Source of the DNA: an uncultured Blautia sp.
GTDB taxonomy: Bacteria > Bacillota > Clostridia > Lachnospirales > Lachnospiraceae
Assembly (NCBI GenBank): GCA_900551715.1
Contig: URXG01000027.1
Span: 1-28,950, forward strand
DNA length: 28,950 nucleotides
Reading direction: 5' to 3'
Part shown: piece by piece, positions 1-8,724 of the stretch
Layout: each line of letters opens with the position of its first letter
Numbering within the stretch: the first letter of the stretch is position 1
Notes under the pieces: generated by a model
The model's database searches: none
Told to the model about the DNA's origin: nothing
The model's input: only the letters and a program-made list of their open reading frames with translations
Position numbers and translations under genes: made by a program

Positions 1-171
1 ATGATCTGATAGCTCTCTATTCATTTTCATATTCAAGATTCTTTGTGTTCCCCGTACCGAGGTCTAAGGCAACAACTACGGTTACTCTCTGCACAAGTAT
101 CTTTTCCTTGTGATTTTCACCGATTTTGTTGAAACTGAAAAACTCTACAAAGTGCGTAAATTCAAGGATTT

Positions 172-1539
172 CTAGATATCTTTCCTTTGTAGTCCCACCA
201 CAGTCTCCACATGCACTGTCTGAGGGAATTGGTCCACTCCGCAAACTTTCAGGAGTTCATATCCATGATCGCAAAGATATCTCAGATCTCTTGCCAGAGT
301 GGCACTGTCACAGCTTACATAAACGACCCTTTCCGGCTGCATCTTGAGGATAGTCTGAAGGAGGACTTCATCGCAGCCTTTTCTCGGGGGATCTACCACG
401 ATCACATCTGCGTATACGCCATTTTTCTCATATTCCCGGGGAAGAACTTCTTCTGCCTTTCCTACAAAAAATTCCACATTGGTGATATCATTTAGTTCGG
501 CATTACGTCTGGCATCTTCGATGGCTGCCGGAACGATTTCCACACCTCGGACAAACTTTGCCTGCTGTGCCAGGAATAACGAAATTGTGCCGATTCCACA
601 ATAGAGATCCCACACTGTTTCTTCTCCATGTAGATCTGCATATTCCAGTGCCTTGGAATATAATTTCCAGGTCTGGTAAGGATTGATTTGAAAAAAAGAC
701 AAAGGTGAAATCTCGTAGGAGATATTGCCGATTTTATCTGTAATATATCCCTGTCCCCAGAGAACCTTTATCTGCTCCCCAAGGATTACATTATTACGTT
801 TTTTGTTGATGTTCAGACAGATACTGGTCATTCCCTTCAATTCACACAGAGAACGGATCAGTTCTTTTTCATGAGGAATCTGCTGCCCATTTATTACCAA
901 GCAAACCATAATCTCATCTGTAAAAAATCCATAACGGATAAACACATGACGTACAAGTCCCTTACCAGTCACCTCATTATATGGTTCAATGTGAAACCTT
1001 TCCATATGTGCCAGTACTCTGTTCAGGATTTCCTGGTTCACCTTCACACCCAGAGCACAGTCTCTGTTTTCAATAATAGAATGGGTACGTCCTGCATAAA
1101 ATCCTGCAACGATCCTGCCATCTTTATTTCTGCCTACCGGAAACTGAGCTTTATTCCGGTAATGATAAGGCTCTTCCATTCCAATGATCGGTTCCATAGG
1201 AAGGTCTGTAAATCCACCAATTCGTTCCAGATGACCTTTCAGTTTCTTTTCTTTAAAAGCGAGCTGCTCCTGATAGGCAAGAGCCTGCAGCTGACAACCG
1301 CCACATTGACGGGCTGAAGGACATACTGGCTCTATCCGATATGGTGAAGGTTTCAATACTTCTATCAGACGACCATATCCGTAATTCTTTTTTGCTTTCA
1401 TGATCTTTGCTGTTACAACGTCCCCTATTACCGCATCCTTAACAAAAACAGTGAAGCCATCAGCTTTGCCAATGCCTTCACCGTCTGTTCCACAGTCTAC
1501 GATCTCCAGGGTTACCATATCATTTTTACGATATTCCAT
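172..1539 (-). CDS. rlmD: 23S rRNA (uracil-C5)-methyltransferase, RlmD/RlmCD (RumA) family
   Basis: Predicted to methylate C5 of uracil in 23S rRNA using SAM. The 455-aa protein has an N-terminal TRAM-like segment (residues 1-60) and a [4Fe-4S] cysteine set at C73, C79, C82 (CGGCQLQ) and C161. The C-terminal Rossmann methyltransferase carries FFQINPYQT (about 282-290), DLYCGIGT (311-318), DPPRKG (383-388) and the nucleophile C410 in YVSCDS. The ATG at 1539 is chosen because it lies 4 bases after the yhaM stop, has GGAG about 12 bases upstream, and yields the family's usual N-terminus. A longer frame open to 1626 would overlap yhaM by 80 bases. It is last in a minus-strand run after the HtrA-like gene and yhaM. 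Bacillus RlmCD modifies two uridines, so the exact target (U747, U1939 or both) is not resolved. The protein ends only seven residues after HVETVV. Confidence 0.93.
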   Translation of the reverse strand: MEYRKNDMVTLEIVDCGTDGEGIGKADGFTVFVKDAVIGDVVTAKIMKAKKNYGYGRLIEVLKPSPYRIEPVCPSARQCGGCQLQALAYQEQLAFKEKKLKGHLERIGGFTDLPMEPIIGMEEPYHYRNKAQFPVGRNKDGRIVAGFYAGRTHSIIENRDCALGVKVNQEILNRVLAHMERFHIEPYNEVTGKGLVRHVFIRYGFFTDEIMVCLVINGQQIPHEKELIRSLCELKGMTSICLNINKKRNNVILGEQIKVLWGQGYITDKIGNISYEISPLSFFQINPYQTWKLYSKALEYADLHGEETVWDLYCGIGTISLFLAQQAKFVRGVEIVPAAIEDARRNAELNDITNVEFFVGKAEEVLPREYEKNGVYADVIVVDPPRKGCDEVLLQTILKMQPERVVYVSCDSATLARDLRYLCDHGYELLKVCGVDQFPQTVHVETVVGLQRKDI

Positions 1540-1543
1540 GGAA

Positions 1544-2491
1544 TCAGAAATCTCCTGTTCTTCTAAGATTAGATTCAAATAATCTGTTATATCCAAGCCA
1601 TTCTTTTTTGCCCTTATCATTGGCAAAAATCTCTGTCAGTGTCTCCATACGTGCATCTGTGTTATCTGCCAGATTCAATGCCACGGCCTCAGCCAGTGCC
1701 GGCTTCTTTGGAGAACCATACTCCAATTCTCCATGATGAGCCAGAATGCAATGAACAAGTTGGTTTTCCAGGGCTACAGGGAACTCCGGAATCTCTCTGG
1801 CAAGATCATGTATCATCTGGGCTCCGATGATAATATGTCCCAGAAGCTGTCCCGCATCTGTATAATCATTCATTGGGAAAGAGGAAAGCTCCTTTGTCTT
1901 GCCTACATCATGAAGAAGGGCTGCTGCAATCAGAAGATCTCTGTTCAGAAGCGGATAGACACCTGCCATGTAATCACAAAGCCTGGTAACGCTTAAGGTA
2001 TGTTCCATAAGTCCACCGATAAAGCCATGATGGACAGTCTTTGCCGCAGAATGCTCCTGGAATGATTTGACAAACTCTTCATCTTCTACAAAAAGTTTAT
2101 TTAAAAGTGTGGACAGATATTCATTCTTTATACTCTTAATAAAAGCATTCAACTGCTGACTCATATCATCTGTGCTGTTTTCGCTGACCGGAAGATAATC
2201 TGCCGGATCATATTCTCCTTCAAAAGCCTTGCGAACACGCTTGATATTCAGCTGCATGGCACCTGCAAAACTGGTTACATCTCCTACGATGTCTATATAA
2301 TCCAGTGCATCAAAATCATCAATTCCAAGGGAATTGGGATCCCAGATCTTGCCGTCTATTACGCCTGTCTTATCCTGAATGATCAGATTCTCATATGGTT
2401 TGCCGTTTTTAGTTACTGCAGACTGTTTCTGCTTGCAGAGATAAATCCCGTTAATCCGGTCTCCTTCGTGTAATTCATTAATAAAACGCAT
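1544..2491 (-). CDS. yhaM: 3'-5' exoribonuclease YhaM family (OB-fold plus HD domain)
   Basis: A 315-aa protein of the usual YhaM length and architecture. The N-terminal OB-fold nucleic-acid-binding domain covers about residues 10-90, and the HD phosphohydrolase domain covers about 150-290. Visible metal-binding motifs are HHGFIGGLMEHT (H164 region) and LLHDVGK (H194, D195), followed by ILAHHGE. Characterised YhaM proteins degrade RNA and single-stranded DNA from the 3' end in a metal-dependent way. AAAGG sits 8 bases before the ATG. The start lies 13 bases downstream of the HtrA-like gene's stop, and rlmD starts 4 bases after this stop, so the three genes are very likely co-transcribed. No anomaly seen. 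Confidence 0.92.
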   Translation of the reverse strand: MRFINELHEGDRINGIYLCKQKQSAVTKNGKPYENLIIQDKTGVIDGKIWDPNSLGIDDFDALDYIDIVGDVTSFAGAMQLNIKRVRKAFEGEYDPADYLPVSENSTDDMSQQLNAFIKSIKNEYLSTLLNKLFVEDEEFVKSFQEHSAAKTVHHGFIGGLMEHTLSVTRLCDYMAGVYPLLNRDLLIAAALLHDVGKTKELSSFPMNDYTDAGQLLGHIIIGAQMIHDLAREIPEFPVALENQLVHCILAHHGELEYGSPKKPALAEAVALNLADNTDARMETLTEIFANDKGKKEWLGYNRLFESNLRRTGDF

Positions 2492-2504
2492 AAATTTTGC
2501 CTTT

Positions 2505-3785
2505 CTATTTTTCTTTTATGGATATGTCCAATATCACGTTCACATATTCCCCTGAAGGAGTCCTGCGATAAAGACTCACCGTTGTCCTGATTCCTGCATT
2601 CATGGACTGAAGTTTCTCTGAATATTCTTCCATGGTAGTAATCTCTGTATCGCCCAGAGTATGTATGATATCTCCATTCTGAATGCCGGATGACATGGCA
2701 GGAGAATTTGCTTCTACGCTGTTCACGTAGATTCCCAGGGGAATTTCAAGGTTTGACGACTGAATTTTGGAAATTGTCGCACCCTGTATTCCAATATAAC
2801 ATATTTCCTGTCTGTTCGCCAGTACTTCCAGCAGAGAACTTATCTGTGATACCGGTATAGCCCGTATCACATCAGTATCCTCCTCTTCTGACTGATAAAT
2901 GATTCCTACTACTTTTCCTTCCAAATTCAAAAGGGCACCATCCCCATCTTTATTGCCTACCATATCTGTAGAAAACAGGGTATATTCTTCATCTGCTACT
3001 TTCAGTCTGCCTGAAGTGGAAGTAACTGTCCCAGTGACCAGAGAATCATAATTACCTGCTGGACTTCCGATAGCGATCACCTGCTGCATCTGTTCTATCT
3101 GCCCCGACAAGTCCAGCGTAGCAGCCGGAATCTCTTCGATAACCTGCTGACTCAGTTTCTCAACAGATACACTCAAAACCATAAAACCAGTTCTGGAATC
3201 TTTTTTGCATAATTTGCCCTCTGCTGATGTTCCGTTGGAAAAAGTAACCTGAAATGAGTCGGCATCCTCTGTATTATCTGTCACTGTCAATATGTAAAAA
3301 GCATCTGCATTTTTCAGGAAAACAAGCCCCTCTTCATCTCCATAATCCAGAAAAGAATCATTCAGAAGATCTGTATCTTTTCGAAACGCAGCCACACGTA
3401 CCAGTGCCTTTCTTGATTCTTCTGCAATACTCAGAATATCTGACATCTGTGCATCGGAATGCTGAATTCCCATCTTATTTTCTTTCTGCGACTCTGTCCT
3501 GTCTGTATTTTCTGTTGCTGTTTCTTTATCCTGCTCATCTTTATTCCTTTCCGGTGATAAAGTTACCGTAGCGGTGTTTCCCATTGAGCCTTCTATCTTT
3601 TGAAGAATCCCCGGGTAAAACAGAACCATGGTTGCCACAGCACAGGCCCCAAACAAAACTCCACATACAGAGGCCAGAAGAAGTTTCTTTGCTACTGACT
3701 TTCTGTCTGATGGAGGTTCCTTAATGGTTTCTTTTATGAATGGATGTTTATCCTGTAAGGAATTTCTGTTATTCCGGTCAGTCAT
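2505..3785 (-). CDS. HtrA/DegP-like trypsin-fold PDZ protein with a lost catalytic triad
   Basis: A 426-aa membrane-anchored protein with a cytoplasmic N-terminus, one transmembrane segment (about residues 34-57), a charged linker (75-115), a degenerate trypsin-like domain (about 120-325) and a C-terminal PDZ domain (about 330-425, with SPAMSSGIQNGDII). The layout matches HtrA. At the His position the segment reads ILTVTDNTEDAD (D170 or neighbour in place of His). At the Asp position DSRTGFMVL has G200. The GNSGGP serine motif reads KDGDGALLN, with no serine. Surrounding fold motifs (IGSPAG, TGTVTS, GKVVGII) survive. It is probably a non-proteolytic scaffold, substrate-binding or sensor protein (inference). 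The ATG at 3785 follows AGGAGAG by 5-6 bases. The ATG at 3827 has no ribosome binding site. First gene of the run leading to yhaM and rlmD. Confidence 0.85.
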   Translation of the reverse strand: MTDRNNRNSLQDKHPFIKETIKEPPSDRKSVAKKLLLASVCGVLFGACAVATMVLFYPGILQKIEGSMGNTATVTLSPERNKDEQDKETATENTDRTESQKENKMGIQHSDAQMSDILSIAEESRKALVRVAAFRKDTDLLNDSFLDYGDEEGLVFLKNADAFYILTVTDNTEDADSFQVTFSNGTSAEGKLCKKDSRTGFMVLSVSVEKLSQQVIEEIPAATLDLSGQIEQMQQVIAIGSPAGNYDSLVTGTVTSTSGRLKVADEEYTLFSTDMVGNKDGDGALLNLEGKVVGIIYQSEEEDTDVIRAIPVSQISSLLEVLANRQEICYIGIQGATISKIQSSNLEIPLGIYVNSVEANSPAMSSGIQNGDIIHTLGDTEITTMEEYSEKLQSMNAGIRTTVSLYRRTPSGEYVNVILDISIKEK

Positions 3786-3970
3786 ATAATCTCTCCTGTA
3801 AGATAATCCTGATGTTTTGGAAATCATTTTAGCAAATTTTTATGAACATTTTATGAAAGAATATTAACATTTGAAAAATTTTTTATAGTTAATTAAAATT
3901 ATTTGTGTTTTTCAGAAATTCTTTTATTCACTTTGCATAAATTTTTCATAGTAAATTCCCTACTTTTTCC

Positions 3971-3999
3971 TTTTCAATATGAAAGAAATCATGTACAAT
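3971..3999 (+). promoter_or_regulatory. predicted sigma-A promoter for mutS2
   Basis: TTTTCA, a 17-base spacer and TACAAT lie about 80 bases upstream of the mutS2 start. Read from the sequence only. Confidence 0.5.
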
Positions 4000-4010
4000 A
4001 AAAGTCTACA

Positions 4011-4028
4011 GTTACTGCAAACAGTAAC
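4011..4028 (+). repeat. GTTACTG palindrome, copy 1 (mutS2 leader)
   Basis: GTTACTG-CAAA-CAGTAAC is a perfect 7-bp inverted repeat with a 4-base loop, close to the predicted 5' end of the mutS2 transcript. Related palindromes occur at 18362-18379 and 24144-24170. No U-run follows, so it is not a terminator. Confidence 0.6.
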
Positions 4029-4079
4029 AGATTAAAATAAGAAAGAACTTGTGTGCTGACAGTACATAAGGAGGCAGAA

Positions 4080-6461
4080 ATGAACCAAAAAGCATTAAAT
4101 ACATTAGAATACCCAAAAATCATAGATAAACTTACAGACAAAGCATCTTCCCCTATGGGCAAGAGTCTCTGCCGCAATCTGGAACCTTATACGAATCTCA
4201 GCAAAATCCGTATGATGCAGATGCAGACCAGAGATGCTCTTACTCGTCTCTTTCAGAAAGGCTCCATTTCTTTCGGCAGTGTAAAGGATGTGCGCGGTTC
4301 CCTGAAGCGTCTGGAGATTGGCAGTTCTCTTGGCATCCCTGAGATTCTTGCCATCTGTAGTCTCCTGGAAAACACTTCCAGAGTGAAAGCATACTCCCGT
4401 AAGGACCGCAGCGATGCACCATCTGACTGTCTGGACAATATGTTCGAAGATCTTGCTCCTCTTACACCTCTGGTAACAGAAATCCGCAGATGCATTCTTT
4501 CAGAAGAAGAGATCAGCGATGATGCCAGTCCCACCCTTCGCCAGATCCGTCGCAGTATGAAGATCACCAACGACAGAATCCATACACAGCTTAATGACCT
4601 GGTCAACGGCGGCGCACGTAATTATCTGCAGGATTCTGTAATCACCATGCGAAATGGCAGATACTGCATTCCTGTAAAATCCGAATACAAAGGTCAGGTT
4701 CCAGGCATGATCCATGACCAGTCATCTACAGGAGCTACGCTCTTTATTGAGCCTATGTCTGTAGTCAAACTGAACAACGATATCCGGGAACTGGAGCTGA
4801 AAGAACAGAAAGAGATCGAAGTTATCCTTGCCGGTTTAAGTGAACAGATTGCATCTGAACACGATGCCATCGCCCTGGACTTCCAGATCATGGTTGAACT
4901 AGACTTTATTTTTGCAAGGGCTGCTCTTGCCATGGATATGAATGCAACAGAGCCTGTATTTAACAACGAAGGACGGATCCGGCTGAAAAAAGCCCGCCAT
5001 CCACTGATCCCAAAGAAGTCTGTTGTACCGATTGACATCTGGCTGGGTGATGAATTTGATCTTCTCATTGTCACAGGACCTAACACCGGTGGTAAGACCG
5101 TTTCTCTCAAAACCGTAGGACTTCTGACACTTATGGGACAGTCCGGTCTGCATATTCCTACCCTTGACCGCAGCGAACTGGCACTTTTCCATGAAGTATA
5201 CGCAGATATTGGAGATGAACAGAGTATTGAGCAGTCTTTAAGTACTTTTTCTTCCCATATGACCAACACGGTTTCTTTTCTGAATAAGGCAGATGAGCAC
5301 TCTCTTGTTCTTTTTGATGAACTAGGTGCAGGAACAGACCCTACAGAAGGTGCTGCTCTGGCCATCTCTATCCTGTCCTTCCTTCACGAAAGAGGCATTC
5401 GTACCATGGCTACTACTCACTACAGTGAGCTGAAGGTCTACGCACTTTCTACTGTCGGTGTGGAAAATGCCTGTTGCGAATTTGATGTGGATACTCTCCG
5501 TCCTACTTACCGCCTGCTGATTGGAGTCCCTGGCAAAAGTAATGCTTTTGCTATTTCCTCCAAACTGGGCATTCCGGATTCTATTATCCAGCATGCCAAA
5601 GAACAGATCAGCGAGCAGGACGAATCTTTTGAGGATGTACTTTCTTCTCTGGAAGAAAGTCGTATCACTATCGAAAATGAACGTCAGGAGATCGCCCGCT
5701 ACAAAGATGAAGTAGAACATCTCAAGAAACAGCTGGAAAGTAAACAGGAAAAACTAGATGTGCAGCGGGACCGCATCATCAGGGAAGCCAACGAAGAAGC
5801 CCACAGGGTTCTACAGGAAGCCAAAGATTATGCAGACCAGACCATGAAACTTTTCCACAAGTTCCAGAAAACTGCTGTAGATACTTCTGCTGTAGAACGA
5901 GAACGTCAGGAGCTCCGTAAGCGCCTCAACAAAACAGAACAGAAAATGTCCCAGCCTGTAGTGAAAAAGAAACCAAAGAAACAGCTGACAGCCAATGACC
6001 TGCATATCGGAGATGCAGTCAAAGTCTTGAGTATGAACCTGAAAGGTACTGTAAGCAGCCGCCCGGATTCCAGGGGTTTTCTTTTTGTACAGATGGGAAT
6101 CATCCGTTCCAAAGTCAGCATTTCTGATCTGGAACTGATTGACGAACCAGTGATCACCACCACTGCTTTCCAGAAAACAGGGGCAGGTAAGATCCGTATG
6201 TCCAAATCAGCCAGTGTTTCCACAGAAATCAACCTTCTTGGCAAAACTGTGGATGAAGCTGTTGCAGAACTGGACAAATATCTGGATGATGCCTATATCG
6301 CCCACTTAAAGACCGTCCGTATTGTTCATGGCAAGGGTACCGGTGCACTTCGTAAAGGTGTCCATAATTACCTGAAACGTCAGAAACATGTACAGTCTTT
6401 CCGCCTTGGAGAATTTGGCGAAGGCGATGCAGGAGTAACTATTGTAGAGTTCAAAAAATAA
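4080..6461 (+). CDS. mutS2: MutS2 family ATPase/endonuclease
   Basis: A 793-aa protein with MutS2 order: core/lever region, MutS ATPase domain with Walker A GPNTGGKT (333-340) and Walker B LVLFDELGAGTDP (D413, E414), a long charged coiled coil (about 500-620), and a C-terminal Smr domain with HGKGTGALR (from about 750). It lacks the mismatch-recognition domain of MutS. MutS2 proteins are implicated in suppressing recombination and, in Bacillus, in rescuing collided ribosomes. The ATG at 4080 is chosen because AAGGAGG lies 6 bases upstream; a GTG at 4053 is in frame but has no site. The first Smr motif, usually LDLRG or LDLHG, reads INLLG (about 717-721), so the acidic residue at that position is absent. 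Its promoter lies at 3971-3999. Confidence 0.95.
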   Translation: MNQKALNTLEYPKIIDKLTDKASSPMGKSLCRNLEPYTNLSKIRMMQMQTRDALTRLFQKGSISFGSVKDVRGSLKRLEIGSSLGIPEILAICSLLENTSRVKAYSRKDRSDAPSDCLDNMFEDLAPLTPLVTEIRRCILSEEEISDDASPTLRQIRRSMKITNDRIHTQLNDLVNGGARNYLQDSVITMRNGRYCIPVKSEYKGQVPGMIHDQSSTGATLFIEPMSVVKLNNDIRELELKEQKEIEVILAGLSEQIASEHDAIALDFQIMVELDFIFARAALAMDMNATEPVFNNEGRIRLKKARHPLIPKKSVVPIDIWLGDEFDLLIVTGPNTGGKTVSLKTVGLLTLMGQSGLHIPTLDRSELALFHEVYADIGDEQSIEQSLSTFSSHMTNTVSFLNKADEHSLVLFDELGAGTDPTEGAALAISILSFLHERGIRTMATTHYSELKVYALSTVGVENACCEFDVDTLRPTYRLLIGVPGKSNAFAISSKLGIPDSIIQHAKEQISEQDESFEDVLSSLEESRITIENERQEIARYKDEVEHLKKQLESKQEKLDVQRDRIIREANEEAHRVLQEAKDYADQTMKLFHKFQKTAVDTSAVERERQELRKRLNKTEQKMSQPVVKKKPKKQLTANDLHIGDAVKVLSMNLKGTVSSRPDSRGFLFVQMGIIRSKVSISDLELIDEPVITTTAFQKTGAGKIRMSKSASVSTEINLLGKTVDEAVAELDKYLDDAYIAHLKTVRIVHGKGTGALRKGVHNYLKRQKHVQSFRLGEFGEGDAGVTIVEFKK

Positions 6462-6464
6462 ACA

Positions 6465-6490
6465 ACTGCTGTCTTTTTCTTTGCAGCAGT
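6465..6490 (+). other. stem-loop between mutS2 and the two-component genes
   Basis: ACTGCTG and CAGCAGT form a 7-bp stem with a pyrimidine-rich loop, three bases after the mutS2 stop and 20 bases before the response-regulator start. No T-run follows the stem, so a simple terminator is unlikely. It could be an attenuation or processing site. Confidence 0.3.
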
Positions 6491-6509
6491 CTATTATCAG
6501 GAGGAGATC

Positions 6510-7208
6510 ATGGTTACAAAACAGAAAATTTTGATCATAGATGACGACAACAACATTGCAGAACTGATTTCTTTATATCTTACAAAGGAATGTTTTGAAA
6601 CCAAAATTGTCAACGACGGCGAACAGGCGCTGAAAGAATTTGAAGTCTTTCATCCTGATCTTCTTCTTCTGGACCTGATGCTTCCGGGTATTGACGGCTA
6701 CCAGGTCTGCAGAGAGATCCGTCATATTTCAGATGTTCCTATTATCATGCTTTCTGCCAAAGGCGAGACTTTTGACAAAGTTCTCGGTCTGGAACTGGGC
6801 GCAGATGATTATATTATCAAACCATTTGACACCAAGGAACTGGTTGCCAGAGTACGTGCTGTTCTCCGTAGATTCAAAGTAAAACAGCCAGTGGAAAACC
6901 CCAACGAAAAATGTGTATCCTATCCGGATCTCACCATCAACCTGACCAATTATTCTGTTACCTACATGGGCAGGCAGATTGATATGCCTCCAAAGGAACT
7001 GGAACTTCTCTACTTCCTTGCAGCCTCTCCCAACCAGGTATTTACCAGAGAACAGCTATTGGATCATATCTGGGGATATGAATATATTGGCGACACACGT
7101 ACCGTAGATGTGCATATCAAGCGTCTTCGTGAAAAGATCAAAGATCATCCTCAATGGAGTCTTTCTACCGTATGGGGTATTGGTTACAAATTCGAGGTCA
7201 AAAAATGA
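6510..7208 (+). CDS. OmpR/PhoB-family response regulator
   Basis: A 232-aa two-domain regulator. The receiver domain (about residues 5-118) has the acidic pair D11/D12, phosphoacceptor D55 in LLLLDLMLPG, S82 and K104 in IIKPF. The C-terminal winged-helix DNA-binding domain (about 130-230) ends with TREQLLDHIWGYEYIGDTRTVDVH and a WGIGYKF tail. AGGAGGAG lies 6 bases before the ATG. The gene overlaps the histidine kinase by ATGA (7205-7208), so the two are translationally coupled and almost certainly cognate. No promoter is evident in the 48 bases after mutS2, so it may be co-transcribed with mutS2. The signal sensed and the regulon cannot be told from the sequence. Confidence 0.93.
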   Translation: MVTKQKILIIDDDNNIAELISLYLTKECFETKIVNDGEQALKEFEVFHPDLLLLDLMLPGIDGYQVCREIRHISDVPIIMLSAKGETFDKVLGLELGADDYIIKPFDTKELVARVRAVLRRFKVKQPVENPNEKCVSYPDLTINLTNYSVTYMGRQIDMPPKELELLYFLAASPNQVFTREQLLDHIWGYEYIGDTRTVDVHIKRLREKIKDHPQWSLSTVWGIGYKFEVKK

Positions 7209-8614
7209 AAGGAAAACTGTCTTTTAATTTCCTTGTCTCTTATATGCTTCTGGGAGTTTTCGGTTTTCTTCTCGTTACCCTGACAGGCTCCTATATGCTG
7301 GAATATCATCTGGAAAAACTCATCAGCAAAGAATTATACCAGTCAGCACATGACATTGCGGAGAACGATCTGGTTGAAAATAATATTTCTTCTTCCAATA
7401 TTGAATCCATCCGAGACGATCTTATGCTGGCTTCCGGTAATTCCTCTTCTGTACTCTGGATCATCAACAACAACGGACAGATCATCCTCAGTACCAGAGT
7501 GGGTAATCTGGTCGATGATCCTATTGATATCAGTGATTTTGACCCTGCATCCTGGGGCAGTAACTATTATCAAATCGGTAATTTTTATGGTTATTTTGAT
7601 GAGACTGTTCTCAGTACCATTGCTCCTATCACTGATAATATGGTGACCAAAGGTTATGTGGCAGCTCATTATCTTATGAGTGATCTTTACCAGCGGCGAA
7701 GTGGTCTTTTGCTTATTACCCAGCTTCTGTTTTTCCTTATTTATGCACTGCTCGGCATCATGGTGATCTTTTTCCAGAGACATGTTTCCCGCCCTCTTCA
7801 GAAGATCACCAATGGAGTCACTGAATTCACCAATGGTAATCTTTCCTACAAGATTCCTCTGAATTCCGAAGACGAAATGGGGTATCTGGCGCAGAATCTG
7901 AATTATATGGCAGACAGACTGAACCGAAACGGAGAATATCAGCGGCAGTTTATTTCCAATATTTCTCATGATTTCCGTTCTCCTCTGACTTCTATCAAAG
8001 GATATGTGGAAGCCATGCTGGATGGGACCATTCCTGTGGAAATGCAGGAAAAATATCTTAAGATCATCTCCTTTGAAGCAGAACGTCTGGAAAAGCTTAC
8101 CAGAGGACTTCTGACTCTTAATGAACTGGACATCCAGAAGCGTATGCTGAATATCCAGAAATTTGATATCAATGAAGTCATCAAGAACACTGCTGCAAGT
8201 TTTGAAGGTTCCTGTACTACCAGAAATATCCTTCTGGAACTGATTCTTTCCGGACATGAGCTTTATGCCCAGGCCGATATTGAACAGATTCAACAGGTAC
8301 TGTACAATCTCCTTAATAATGCTATTAAATTCAGTCCGGACAACTCAACTATCACCATAGAGACTACCGAAAAAAACGACAAAATTTTCGTATCAGTAAA
8401 GGATCATGGTATCGGCATCCCAAAGTCCAGTATTCAAAAGATCTGGGAACGTTTTTACAAAATCGACACTTCCAGAGGCAAAGACCAGAAAGGCACCGGT
8501 CTGGGACTTGCCATTGTCAAAGAAATCATCAATGCTCATGGACAGAATATCAATGTGATCAGTACAGAGGGCGTTGGCTCTAAATTTATCTTCACATTAG
8601 AAAAGGCTAAATAA
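7205..8614 (+). CDS. membrane sensor histidine kinase, partner of the upstream regulator
   Basis: A 469-aa HisKA-type kinase. TM1 spans about residues 9-31, followed by an extracytoplasmic sensor domain (about 32-166), TM2 (about 167-190) and a HAMP domain (about 191-243). The dimerisation domain has phospho-acceptor H255 in SHDFRSPLTS. The ATPase domain has an N box (QVLYNLLNNAIKF, about 364-376), G1 (DHGIGIP, 400-406), an F box (WERFYKID) and G2 (GTGLGLAI, 430-437). The start at 7205 overlaps the regulator's TGA. An in-frame upstream start at 7154 would lie inside the regulator and is unlikely. All catalytic motifs are intact, so it should be active. It resembles the PhoR/ResE group in layout, but the sensor domain gives no clear ligand. 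Confidence 0.92.
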   Translation: MKGKLSFNFLVSYMLLGVFGFLLVTLTGSYMLEYHLEKLISKELYQSAHDIAENDLVENNISSSNIESIRDDLMLASGNSSSVLWIINNNGQIILSTRVGNLVDDPIDISDFDPASWGSNYYQIGNFYGYFDETVLSTIAPITDNMVTKGYVAAHYLMSDLYQRRSGLLLITQLLFFLIYALLGIMVIFFQRHVSRPLQKITNGVTEFTNGNLSYKIPLNSEDEMGYLAQNLNYMADRLNRNGEYQRQFISNISHDFRSPLTSIKGYVEAMLDGTIPVEMQEKYLKIISFEAERLEKLTRGLLTLNELDIQKRMLNIQKFDINEVIKNTAASFEGSCTTRNILLELILSGHELYAQADIEQIQQVLYNLLNNAIKFSPDNSTITIETTEKNDKIFVSVKDHGIGIPKSSIQKIWERFYKIDTSRGKDQKGTGLGLAIVKEIINAHGQNINVISTEGVGSKFIFTLEKAK

Positions 8615-8652
8615 CTATAGGTTTTGTCTGGTTTTATCAAGTGTTGAAAAGC

Positions 8653-8670
8653 CTGTAAAATCAATGGTTT
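8653..8670 (+). repeat. att-like core repeat, left end
   Basis: CTGTAAAATCAATGGTTT is repeated with one change at 9725-9742. The preceding bases (TTTTATCAAGTGTTGAAA) also resemble those before the right copy. It lies 38 bases after the histidine-kinase stop and on the integrase 3' side, as expected for an attachment site. Confidence 0.5.
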
Positions 8671-8724
8671 GAAGACTTCTGAGCAATTTTTATATTTCGT
8701 CTCGTTTCGTCTTTTCTCTTTCAT

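Noticed and set aside
17..244. A 75-aa minus-strand frame containing ALDLGTGNTK, reminiscent of actin-like ATPase phosphate loops
   Set aside because: It begins inside rlmD in another frame, stops ten residues after the motif and has no good ribosome binding site. The similarity is short enough to be chance.
3908..3922. CodY-box-like sequence between the HtrA-like gene and mutS2
   Set aside because: Only about 11 of 15 positions match in a very AT-rich region, which is close to background.
7343..8293. A 316-aa frame antisense to the histidine kinase
   Set aside because: It mirrors the codon structure of a well-supported gene, has no promoter or ribosome binding site, and matches no recognisable family. 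The long frame antisense to groEL (25280-25882) is rejected for the same reason.
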